Assembly (NCBI RefSeq): GCF_905220565.1
Contig: NC_059417.1
Coordinates: 11,394,518-11,458,517 of the forward strand
Direction of reading: 5' to 3'
Length of the DNA stretch: 64,000 nt
Origin: Melitaea cinxia
Taxonomy: Eukaryota; Arthropoda; Insecta; Lepidoptera; Nymphalidae
In this document: piece after piece, positions 1-11,961 of the stretch
How positions within the stretch are numbered: the stretch's first letter is position 1
Layout of the letters: every line of letters begins with the position of its first letter
The notes under the pieces: model-generated
What the model was told of the DNA's origin: nothing
Databases searched by the model: none
What the model saw: only the letters and a program-made list of their open reading frames with translations
Translations under genes and position numbers: made by a program

Positions 1-641
1 TTAGATCTCCCGTCCACTGGCTTATTGGGATCTATACCAAAACCGATGCCATCGCTGTATGGGTTAGTCAAGTGACACTGACATCGGTTTCTCTTTCTCA
101 CACTATCACTATAAGGAATGATCTCGCACTGACATTTCACAGCCTTTTCTAAATCTAATTTATTGCACTTGGATTCAATACGTATATTACAGTCCGCGCA
201 CTTTGTGTCTGTGTTACCGTTTATCTCTGAATAGTTGAGATATCTCGATTTGCACTGACCTAGCATGGATTTGATGTAGTGCCAATGATTCCTTAGGGAA
301 CATTGTCTTTGGTTATCTTCTTTCTCTTTCTTCTCAATACATTTATTACATTCTTGTACGTTCATGTCGTTGATATTGAAGTTAGTTTGAAGGAAAAACA
401 GGTCCGGTTTTGAACCAATGAGCACAGCTATCAGAGAAACTGTCAACTCCACTGTCTCATGTGTCACTATATTGAGCAGTTTAACTCTTTTTAATGCGAT
501 CATTTCGTCATCTGTTTCCTCTTTTAGCTTCAGAGAGAGTTCCTTTTGGTCTACGGGGGTTATGTCAATGATCGTGTGGTCGGGGTAGGGGGTGTAGTAG
601 GGGTGGTTGCCGGCCGGACCGTCGAGCATCATTTTGTAGAC
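1..641 (-). CDS. OSGIN: OSGIN exon 9, partial (C-terminal part with Cys-rich insertion)
   Basis: Acceptor is CTATCAACAG on the minus strand at 642-651. It codes for VYKMMLDGPAGNHPYYTPYP, a hydrophobic segment ending AVLIGSKPDLFFL, then a Cys-rich stretch, then FGIDPNKPVDGRS at the window edge. The first and last parts match OSGIN (LIGSHPxLSFL and DPxxP...N). Between them lies an extra segment of about 95 residues with 11 cysteines, including two CxxC and two CxC, which I do not recall from vertebrate members. The frame is open to base 1, so the C-terminus and stop lie outside. Confidence 0.9.
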
Positions 642-3600
642 CTGTTGATAGAAATATGTAATGTTAAGAAAAATGGATTTAACAGGAGGGACAATTCATA
701 TTTTATATAAATATTAGATCAAAAAACACTCCTTTCTTGTACTAGCATTTGTCTTCAACGGTGACATAGTTGTATGTGTTGTTTTAGATTTGATATTGCA
801 CAATGTTAAGCTCGCGGTGCTAGTGACATAGAGAGAGTGCGGGGCACGCACGTGCGCGTAGTCCGGGTAGGCGGCGGGCGGCTCGCGGTGCGCGTGCGCC
901 ACGTCCGAGCTAGTGACATAGAGAGAGTGCGGGGCACGCACGTGCGCGTAGTCCGGGTAGGCGGCGGGCGGCTCGCGGTGCGCGTGCGCCACGTCCGAGC
1001 TAGTGACATAGAGAGAGTGCGGGGCACGCACGTGCGCGTAGTCCGGGTAGGCGGCGGGCGGCTCGCGGTGCGCGTGCGCCACGTCCGAGCTAGTGACATA
1101 GAGAGAGTGCGGGGCACGCACGTGCGCGTAGTCCGGGTAGGCGGCGGGCGGCTCGCGGTGCGCGTGCGCCACGTCCGAGCTAGTGACATAGAGAGAGTGC
1201 GGGGCACGCACGTGCGCGTAGTCCGGGTAGGCGGCGGGCGGCTCGCGGTGCGCGTGCGCCACGTCCGAGCTAGTGACATAGAGAGAGTGCGGGGCACGCA
1301 CGTGCGCGTAGTCCGGGTAGGCGGCGGGCGGCTCGCGGTGCGCGTGCGCCACGTCCGAGCTAGTGACATAGAGAGAGTGCGGGGCACGCACGTGCGCGTA
1401 GTCCGGGTAGGCGGCGGGCGGCTCGCGGTGCGCGTGCGCCACGTCCGAGCTAGTGACATAGAGAGAGTGCGGGGCACGCACGTGCGCGTAGTCCGGGTAG
1501 GCGGCGGGCGGCTCGCGGTGCGCGTGCGCCACGTCCGAGCTAGTGACATAGAGAGAGTGCGGGGCACGCACGTGCGCGTAGTCCGGGTAGGCGGCGGGCG
1601 GCTCGCGGTGCGCGTGCGCCACGTCCGAGCTAGTGACATAGAGAGAGTGCGGGGCACGCACGTGCGCGTAGTCCGGGTAGGCGGCGGGCGGCTCGCGGTG
1701 CGCGTGCGCCACGTCCGAGCTAGTGACATAGAGAGAGTGCGGGGCACGCACGTGCGCGTAGTCCGGGTAGGCGGCGGGCGGCTCGCGGTGCGCGTGCGCC
1801 ACGTCCGAGCTAGTGACATAGAGAGAGTGCGGGGCACGCACGTGCGCGTAGTCCGGGTAGGCGGCGGGCGGCTCGCGGTGCGCGTGCGCCACGTCCGAGC
1901 TAGTGACATAGAGAGAGTGCGGGGCACGCACGTGCGCGTAGTCCGGGTAGGCGGCGGGCGGCTCGCGGTGCGCGTGCGCCACGTCCGAGCTAGTGACATA
2001 GAGAGAGTGCGGGGCACGCACGTGCGCGTAGTCCGGGTAGGCGGCGGGCGCCAGGCGCGCCAGCGCGGCGGGCGGCTCGCGGTGCGCGTGCGCCACGTCC
2101 GAGCTAGTGACATAGAGAGAGTGCGGGGCACGCACGTGCGCGTAGTCCGGGTAGGCGGCGGGCGGCTCGCGGTGCGCGTGCGCCACGTCCGAGCTAGTGA
2201 CATAGAGAGAGTGCGGGGCACGCACGTGCGCGTAGTCCGGGTAGGCGGCGGGCGGCTCGCGGTGCGCGTGCGCCACGTCCGAGCTAGTGACATAGAGAGA
2301 GTGCGGGGCACGCACGTGCGCGTAGTCCGGGTAGGCGGCGGGCGGCTCGCGGTGCGCGTGCGCCACGTCCGAGCTAGTGACATAGAGAGAGTGCGGGGCA
2401 CGCACGTGCGCGTAGTCCGGGTAGGCGGCGGGCGGCTCGCGGTGCGCGTGCGCCACGTCCGAGCTAGTGACATAGAGAGAGTGCGGGGCACGCACGTGCG
2501 CGTAGTCCGGGTAGGCGGCGGGCAGCTCGCGGTGCGCGTGCGCCACGTCCGAGCTAGTGACATAGAGAGAGTGCGGGGCACGCACGTGCGCGTAGTCCGG
2601 GTAGGCGGCGGGCGGCTCGCGGTGCGCGTGCGCCACGTCCGAGCTAGTGACATAGAGAGAGTGCGGGGCACGCACGTGCGCGTAGTCCGGGTAGGCGGCG
2701 GGCGGCTCGCGGTGCGCGTGCGCCACGTCCGAGCTAGTGACATAGAGAGAGTGCGGGGCACGCACGTGCGCGTAGTCCGGGTAGGCGGCGGGCGCCAGGC
2801 GCGCCAGCGCGGCGGGCGGCTCGCGGTGCGCGTGCGCCACGTCCGAGCTAGTGACATAGAGAGAGTGCGGGGCACGCACGTGCGCGTAGTCCGGGTAGGC
2901 GGCGGGCGGCTCGCGGTGCGCGTGCGCCACGTCCGAGCTAGTGACATAGAGAGAGTGCGGGGCACGCACGTGCGCGTAGTCCGGGTAGGCGGCGGGCGGC
3001 TCGCGGTGCGCGTGCGCCACGTCCGAGCTAGTGACATAGAGAGAGTGCGGGGCACGCACGTGCGCGTAGTCCGGGTAGGCGGCGGGCGGCTCGCGGTGCG
3101 CGTGCGCCACGTCCGAGCTAGTGACATAGAGAGAGTGCGGGGCACGCACGTGCGCGTAGTCCGGGTAGGCGGCGGGCAGCTCGCGGTGCGCGTGCGCCAC
3201 GTCCGAGCTAGTGACATAGAGAGAGTGCGGGGCACGCACGTGCGCGTAGTCCGGGTAGGCGGCGGGCGGCTCGCGGTGCGCGTGCGCCACGTCCGAGCTA
3301 GTGACATAGAGAGAGTGCGGGGCACGCACGTGCGCGTAGTCCGGGTAGGCGGCGGGCGGCTCGCGGTGCGCGTGCGCCACGTCCGAGCTAGTGACATAGA
3401 GAGAGTGCGGGGCACGCACGTGCGCGTAGTCCGGGTAGGCGGCGGGCGCCAGGCGCGCCAGCGCGGCGGGCGGCTCGCGGTGCGCGTGCGCCACGTCCGA
3501 GCTAGTGACATAGAGAGAGTGCGGGGCACGCACGTGCGCGTAGTCCGGGTAGGCGGCGGGCGGCTCGCGGTGCGCGTGCGCCACGTCCGAGCTAGTGACA

Positions 3601-6600
3601 TAGAGAGAGTGCGGGGCACGCACGTGCGCGTAGTCCGGGTAGGCGGCGGGCGGCTCGCGGTGCGCGTGCGCCACGTCCGAGCTAGTGACATAGAGAGAGT
3701 GCGGGGCACGCACGTGCGCGTAGTCCGGGTAGGCGGCGGGCGGCTCGCGGTGCGCGTGCGCCACGTCCGAGCTAGTGACATAGAGAGAGTGCGGGGCACG
3801 CACGTGCGCGTAGTCCGGGTAGGCGGCGGGCGGCTCGCGGTGCGCGTGCGCCACGTCCGAGCTAGTGACATAGAGAGAGTGCGGGGCACGCACGTGCGCG
3901 TAGTCCGGGTAGGCGGCGGGCAGCTCGCGGTGCGCGTGCGCCACGTCCGAGCTAGTGACATAGAGAGAGTGCGGGGCACGCACGTGCGCGTAGTCCGGGT
4001 AGGCGGCGGGCGGCTCGCGGTGCGCGTGCGCCACGTCCGAGCTAGTGACATAGAGAGAGTGCGGGGCACGCACGTGCGCGTAGTCCGGGTAGGCGGCGGG
4101 CGCCAGGCGCGCCAGCGCGGCGGGCGGCTCGCGGTGCGCGTGCGCCACGTCCGAGCTAGTGACATAGAGAGAGTGCGGGGCACGCACGTGCGCGTAGTCC
4201 GGGTAGGCGGCGGGCGGCTCGCGGTGCGCGTGCGCCACGTCCGAGCTAGTGACATAGAGAGAGTGCGGGGCACGCACGTGCGCGTAGTCCGGGTAGGCGG
4301 CGGGCGGCTCGCGGTGCGCGTGCGCCACGTCCGAGCTAGTGACATAGAGAGAGTGCGGGGCACGCACGTGCGCGTAGTCCGGGTAGGCGGCGGGCGGCTC
4401 GCGGTGCGCGTGCGCCACGTCCGAGCTAGTGACATAGAGAGAGTGCGGGGCACGCACGTGCGCGTAGTCCGGGTAGGCGGCGGGCGCCAGGCGCGCCAGC
4501 GCGGCGGGCGGCTCGCGGTGCGCGTGCGCCACGTCCGAGCTAGTGACATAGAGAGAGTGCGGGGCACGCACGTGCGCGTAGTCCGGGTAGGCGGCGGGCG
4601 GCTCGCGGTGCGCGTGCGCCACGTCCGAGCTAGTGACATAGAGAGAGTGCGGGGCACGCACGTGCGCGTAGTCCGGGTAGGCGGCGGGCGCCAGGCGCGC
4701 CAGCGCGGCGGGCGGCTCGCGGTGCGCGTGCGCCACGTCCGAGCTAGTGACATAGAGAGAGTGCGGGGCACGCACGTGCGCGTAGTCCGGGTAGGCGGCG
4801 GGCGGCTCGCGGTGCGCGTGCGCCACGTCCGAGCTAGTGACATAGAGAGAGTGCGGGGCACGCACGTGCGCGTAGTCCGGGTAGGCGGCGGGCGGCTCGC
4901 GGTGCGCGTGCGCCACGTCCGAGCTAGTGACATAGAGAGAGTGCGGGGCACGCACGTGCGCGTAGTCCGGGTAGGCGGCGGGCGGCTCGCGGTGCGCGTG
5001 CGCCACGTCCGAGCTAGTGACATAGAGAGAGTGCGGGGCACGCACGTGCGCGTAGTCCGGGTAGGCGGCGGGCGCCAGGCGCGCCAGCGCGGCGGGCGGC
5101 TCGCGGTGCGCGTGCGCCACGTCCGAGCTAGTGACATAGAGAGAGTGCGGGGCACGCACGTGCGCGTAGTCCGGGTAGGCGGCGGGCGGCTCGCGGTGCG
5201 CGTGCGCCACGTCCGAGCTAGTGACATAGAGAGAGTGCGGGGCACGCACGTGCGCGTAGTCCGGGTAGGCGGCGGGCGCCAGGCGCGCCAGCGCGGCGGG
5301 CGGCTCGCGGTGCGCGTGCGCCACGTCCGAGCTAGTGACATAGAGAGAGTGCGGGGCACGCACGTGCGCGTAGTCCGGGTAGGCGGCGGGCGGCTCGCGG
5401 TGCGCGTGCGCCACGTCCGAGCTAGTGACATAGAGAGAGTGCGGGGCACGCACGTGCGCGTAGTCCGGGTAGGCGGCGGGCGGCTCGCGGTGCGCGTGCG
5501 CCACGTCCGAGCTAGTGACATAGAGAGAGTGCGGGGCACGCACGTGCGCGTAGTCCGGGTAGGCGGCGGGCGGCTCGCGGTGCGCGTGCGCCACGTCCGA
5601 GCTAGTGACATAGAGAGAGTGCGGGGCACGCACGTGCGCGTAGTCCGGGTAGGCGGCGGGCGGCTCGCGGTGCGCGTGCGCCACGTCCGAGCTAGTGACA
5701 TAGAGAGAGTGCGGGGCACGCACGTGCGCGTAGTCCGGGTAGGCGGCGGGCGGCTCGCGGTGCGCGTGCGCCACGTCCGAGCTAGTGACATAGAGAGAGT
5801 GCGGGGCACGCACGTGCGCGTAGTCCGGGTAGGCGGCGGGCGGCTCGCGGTGCGCGTGCGCCACGTCCGAGCTAGTGACATAGAGAGAGTGCGGGGCACG
5901 CACGTGCGCGTAGTCCGGGTAGGCGGCGGGCGGCTCGCGGTGCGCGTGCGCCACGTCCGAGCTAGTGACATAGAGAGAGTGCGGGGCACGCACGTGCGCG
6001 TAGTCCGGGTAGGCGGCGGGCGGCTCGCGGTGCGCGTGCGCCACGTCCGAGCTAGTGACATAGAGAGAGTGCGGGGCACGCACGTGCGCGTAGTCCGGGT
6101 AGGCGGCGGGCGGCTCGCGGTGCGCGTGCGCCACGTCCGAGCTAGTGACATAGAGAGAGTGCGGGGCACGCACGTGCGCGTAGTCCGGGTAGGCGGCGGG
6201 CGGCTCGCGGTGCGCGTGCGCCACGTCCGAGCTAGTGACATAGAGAGAGTGCGGGGCACGCACGTGCGCGTAGTCCGGGTAGGCGGCGGGCGCCAGGCGC
6301 GCCAGCGCGGCGGGCGGCTCGCGGTGCGCGTGCGCCACGTCCGAGCTAGTGACATAGAGAGAGTGCGGGGCACGCACGTGCGCGTAGTCCGGGTAGGCGG
6401 CGGGCGGCTCGCGGTGCGCGTGCGCCACGTCCGAGCTAGTGACATAGAGAGAGTGCGGGGCACGCACGTGCGCGTAGTCCGGGTAGGCGGCGGGCGCCAG
6501 GCGCGCCAGCGCGGCGGGCGGCTCGCAGTGCGCGTGCGCCACGTCCGAGCTAGTGACATAGAGAGAGTGCGGGGCACGCACGTGCGCGTAGTCCGGGTAG

Positions 6601-9600
6601 GCGGCGGGCGGCTCGCGGTGCGCGTGCGCCACGTCCGAGCTAGTGACATAGAGAGAGTGCGGGGCACGCACGTGCGCGTAGTCCGGGTAGGCGGCGGGCG
6701 GCTCGCGGTGCGCGTGCGCCACGTCCGAGCTAGTGACATAGAGAGAGTGCGGGGCACGCACGTGCGCGTAGTCCGGGTAGGCGGCGGGCGGCTCGCGGTG
6801 CGCGTGCGCCACGTCCGAGCTAGTGACATAGAGAGAGTGCGGGGCACGCACGTGCGCGTAGTCCGGGTAGGCGGCGGGCGGCTCGCGGTGCGCGTGCGCC
6901 ACGTCCGAGCTAGTGACATAGAGAGAGTGCGGGGCACGCACGTGCGCGTAGTCCGGGTAGGCGGCGGGCGCCAGGCGCGCCAGCGCGGCGGGCGGCTCGC
7001 AGTGCGCGTGCGCCACGTCCGAGCTAGTGACATAGAGAGAGCGCGGGGCCCGCACGTGCGCGTAGGCCGGGTGGGCGGCGGGCGGCTCGCGGTGCGCGTG
7101 CGCCACGTCCGAGCTAGTGACATAGAGAGAGTGCGGGGCACGCACGTGCGCGTAGTCCGGGTAGGCGGCGGGCGGCTCGCGGTGCGCGTGCGCCACGTCC
7201 GAGCTAGTGACATAGAGAGAGTGCGGGGCACGCACGTGCGCGTAGTCCGGGTAGGCGGCGGGCGGCTCGCGGTGCGCGTGCGCCACGTCCGAGCTAGTGA
7301 CATAGAGAGAGTGCGGGGCACGCACGTGCGCGTAGTCCGGGTAGGCGGCGGGCGCCAGGCGCGCCAGCGCGGCGGGCGGCTCGCGGTGCGCGTGCGCCAC
7401 GTCCGAGCTAGTGACATAGAGAGAGTGCGGGGCACGCACGTGCGCGTAGTCCGGGTAGGCGGCGGGCGGCTCGCGGTGCGCGTGCGCCACGTCCGAGCTA
7501 GTGACATAGAGAGAGTGCGGGGCACGCACGTGCGCGTAGTCCGGGTAGGCGGCGGGCGGCTCGCGGTGCGCGTGCGCCACGTCCGAGCTAGTGACATAGA
7601 GAGAGTGCGGGGCACGCACGTGCGCGTAGTCCGGGTAGGCGGCGGGCGGCTCGCGGTGCGCGTGCGCCACGTCCGAGCTAGTGACATAGAGAGAGTGCGG
7701 GGCACGCACGTGCGCGTAGTCCGGGTAGGCGGCGGGCGCCAGGCGCGCCAGCGCGGCGGGCGGCTCGCGGTGCGCGTGCGCCACGTCCGAGCTAGTGACA
7801 TAGAGAGAGTGCGGGGCACGCACGTGCGCGTAGTCCGGGTAGGCGGCGGGCGGCTCGCGGTGCGCGTGCGCCACGTCCGAGCTAGTGACATAGAGAGAGT
7901 GCGGGGCACGCACGTGCGCGTAGTCCGGGTAGGCGGCGGGCGCCAGGCGCGCCAGCGCGGCGGGCGGCTCGCAGTGCGCGTGCGCCACGTCCGAGCTAGT
8001 GACATAGAGAGAGTGCGGGGCACGCACGTGCGCGTAGTCCGGGTAGGCGGCGGGCGGCTCGCGGTGCGCGTGCGCCACGTCCGAGCTAGTGACATAGAGA
8101 GAGTGCGGGGCACGCACGTGCGCGTAGTCCGGGTAGGCGGCGGGCGGCTCGCGGTGCGCGTGCGCCACGTCCGAGCTAGTGACATAGAGAGAGTGCGGGG
8201 CACGCACGTGCGCGTAGTCCGGGTAGGCGGCGGGCGCCAGGCGCGCCAGCGCGGCGGGCGGCTCGCGGTGCGCGTGCGCCACGCGGCGGCGGGCGGCGCG
8301 CGCCAGCCGCACGGCGTCCGCCGCGCTCAGCCCCGACCCCACCACCAGCACCGCGCCGTCCCGAGCGCCCTCTGGAACCACCACGCGCTACGGTTCAGTC
8401 GTGCAATGTAGCATATTTAACATAGTTTTCATTTATATTCTGCGGAGCTCGATAGTTAAACATTATCTACGAACGTCTTGTTAAGAAGTTTAATTTATAA
8501 AGTACTAGTTTGTACCCTGCGCCCATAACTACTACTAGTGCTGTGTGGTTACGGCACTAAAGAATTTAGCCACCCCATCTCTTCCCGTGGGTGTCGTAAG
8601 AGGCGACTAAGGGATAGCACAGTTCCACAACCACCTTGGAACTTAAAAGGCCGACCGATGGCGGGATAGCCATCCAACTGCTGGCTTTTTAAATGCACAG
8701 ACCGAGGACGGGCAGCAGCGTCTTCGGTGCGACAAAGTCAGCCCTGCGGTCACCAACCCGCCTGCCCAGCGTGGTGACTATGGGCAAAAACCCCCATGAG
8801 CTCGAACTTAAAAATAAGGCCCTCAGTTCCCGGCAGCCCCACTATTCCCGGCTACGGCAGCGGCCGTGGTAACGGTGGGGTAGAGGGTGCCAAGAATCAC
8901 CGGGGTACGGGAGGCTGCCATAGAAAAATATTCCTGGCTACGTATAATGGACGCACGCTACGGTTGGACCATCACCTCACCGAACTTGAGGTAGAACTTA
9001 GTCACATTAAGTGGAGCATACTGGGGTTGTCTGAAGTCCGAAGAGAGGGAGAGGACACGATGATCCTGGACTCCGGGCACTTGTTCTACTTCCGTGAAGG
9101 TGATGGGCTTTCCCAAGGTGGCGTCGGTTTTCTGGTTCACAAGACTCTCACTAACAACGTTGTGGAAGTCAGTAGTGTGTCGACCCGGGTAGCGTACCTT
9201 GTACTTAAGCTCACCGACAGGTACTCCCTGAAAGTGATACAGGTATATGCGCCGACCTCGGCACACTCTGACGATGAAGTCGAAGCCTTGTATGAAGATA
9301 TTACAAGGGCCATACATGGCACTACTTCGACCTTCTACAGCGTTGTTATGGGAGACTTCAACGCTAAAGTGGGAGTACAAGGCCGCGACGGATCGAGCAT
9401 CGGACCACACGGATTGGGGCACAGGAATCACAGGGGGCAGACGCTTGTCAACTTCCTCGAATCGGAGGGGCTCTTCTTGATGAACTCATTTTTTGAGAAG
9501 AAGCCCCAAAGGAGGTGGACATGGCAAAGCCCCGATACTGTGACGAGGAACGAGATAGATTTCATCATAGCGGATAAAAGGCATATATTCAGAGATGTCT

Positions 9601-11909
9601 CAGTGGTTAACAGGTTTAACACCGGCAGCGACCACCGGCTAGTACGGGGCACTCTGAATATATGTCTCCGAAAGGAGCGGACCCGCTTGATGAAATCTAC
9701 TCTCCGACCTACGCTGCCCCAAATACTATGTGGCTCCGAGCAGTTTCAGTTGGAACTCCAAAACCGATTCGATTCGCTGGAAACTACTAGCGACGTGGAC
9801 GAGATAACCGACAACGTGGTAAAGACGGTGTGTACACTGGGTCGCAGGCACTTTCCACCAACAAAGCCAACGAAGCACTCCAAACTTTCTCCCGAAGCCT
9901 TGGATCTGATGCGGCAGAGGCGCGAGTTGCCGGCTGCTTCGCCAGAACAGAGGGCTCTTTCCAAGAGGGTACGGAAAATTATTCGCCGAGACCTCCGCTG
10001 CTCAAATACGAGAGAGGTTGCTACTCTGATTGAGCAGAATAGGGGGTGCAAAGTTTTCCAAAGACCATTGGGGAGAAGCCTTCTTGCGAAGCTTAAAACA
10101 GCAGATGGCAGAACCGTCTGCTCTCGCCCTCAGGTCCGAGAAGAGGTTGAGAATTTTTATGGACAGCTGTACTCGTCGAGCGCACGCAAGCCTGCGACTT
10201 GGGACACCGAAGATCCACGGGCACCATTGTTGCGCCATTATTCGGAGTGTATCCCGGACTTCGAAGAGGATGAGATTGGTGCAGCGCTCGGGCAGCTTAA
10301 AAACGGGAAGGCCCCGGGGGATGACGGAGTTACCACTGAACTCCTTAAAGCCGCAGGGCGACCTGTCCTGAAAGCCTTGGCAAGACTATTTAACGCCGTC
10401 ATCCACCGAGGTACCATGCCGAAGGCGTGGTCCAGGAGTGTGGTGGTGCTGTTCTTTAAGAGAGGCGATAAGTCTCTGTTAAAGAATTACAGACCGATCT
10501 CACTTCTGAGCCACGTCTATAAGCTGTTTTCGAGGGTTGTTACGAATCGTCTCGCCAGAAGACTCGACGAATTCCAACCACCAGAGCAGGCTGGGTTTCG
10601 AAATGGCTACAGCACCGTGGACCACATCCATACTGTTCGGCAGATTATCCAAAAGACGGAAGAATATAATCAACCGCTGTGTATGGCATTTGTGGACTAC
10701 GAGAAAGCCTTCGACTCCGTCGAGACCTGGGCTGTCCTGGACTCTCTGCAGAGATGTCATATCGACTGGCGATATATCGAGGTACTAAAATCTATGTACG
10801 ACGCGGCGACGATGACCGTTCATGTCAATGACCAAAGAACAAGACCTATTTCCCTCCGGCGCGGGGTAAGACAGGGGGATGTAATATCACCGAAACTGTT
10901 TACCACTGCGCTAGAGGATGTTTTTAAGACCTTGGATTGGGGGGAACGGGGCATCAACGTCAACGGTGAATTCATCTCTCACCTTCGTTTCGCCGACGAT
11001 ATTGTCATCTTTGCGGAGACGCTGGATGAGTTAGGCCAAATGCTGGCCGGCCTAAACGAGTCCTCCCGACGTGTCGGTCTCTGTATGAACTTGGATAAGA
11101 CGAAAGTTATGTTTAACAACCAAGTCATACCGATACCGGTATCGGTCGATGGTACCCTTCTCGAAATTGTTCAGGATTATATTTACCTAGGCCATACTAT
11201 CCAACTAGGCCGCAACAACTTCGAGAAGGAGGCCGATAGGAGGATTCGGTTGGGCTGGGCGGCGTTTGGCAGACTCCGTCGAGTCTTCACTTCGAAGATT
11301 CCGCAATGCTTGAAGACAAAAGTTTTCGAGCAATGCGTCCTGCCTGTGTTAACATACGGAGCCGAGACGTGGACACTGACCAAGGGACTGGTCCACAAGT
11401 TTAAAGTCGCTCAACGTGCAATGGAACGGGCTATGCTTGGGGTCTCTCTCAAAGACAGGATTAGAAATGAGACTATCCGCGAGAGAACGAAAGTAACCGA
11501 CATAGCCCACAGAATTAGCAAGTTGAAGTGGCAGTGGGCTGGTCATCTGTGTCGCAGGACCGATGGCCGTTGGAGTAGACGGGTCCTAGAGTGGAGACCG
11601 CGTCTTGGCAAACGCAGTGTGGGACGTCCTCCGGCCCGTTGGACCGACGATCTACGTAAGATTGCCGGTGTAGGCTGGATGAGGATTGCGGAAGACCGGG
11701 ATGTGTGGCGCGAACTTGGGGAGGCCTGTGTCCAGCAGTGGACTGCGATAGGCTGAAGTGTGTGTGTGTGCCCATAACTACGCTTTCTTTTTTTTTGGTC
11801 ATACCAACTCAGAAACCTTTGTGGGCTCATGTACAATGCTTTGCTGAAGATCATGATAATATGATCAAATGCATAATTTACGATTCTATAAAGGACTTAC
11901 AGACAAATA

Positions 11910-11961
<52 letters not shown>

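Noticed and set aside
811..8207. Each array 1 unit as a micro-exon with its own acceptor (CTCTCTCTATGTCACTAG)
   Set aside because: The implied introns would be only 32 nt and the exons 58 or 82 nt, which breaks frame. The acceptor-like string is worth noting but not supported.
811..8282. Centromeric or telomeric satellite
   Set aside because: The array is bounded exactly within one intron and its unit includes coding sequence of the adjoining exon.
714..8384. A single 2556-residue repeat protein on the minus strand (30-residue repeats with YPDYAHVRAPHSLYVTSSD)
   Set aside because: Its beginning is OSGIN exon 8, and the rest is the exon-intron junction repeated. Splicing at the first donor to exon 9 restores the OSGIN sequence, and the frame after the array runs into non-coding intron.
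837..8411. Long plus-strand open frame over array 1
   Set aside because: Open only because the repeated unit happens to contain no stop in that frame; antisense to exon and intron sequence, with no family resemblance.
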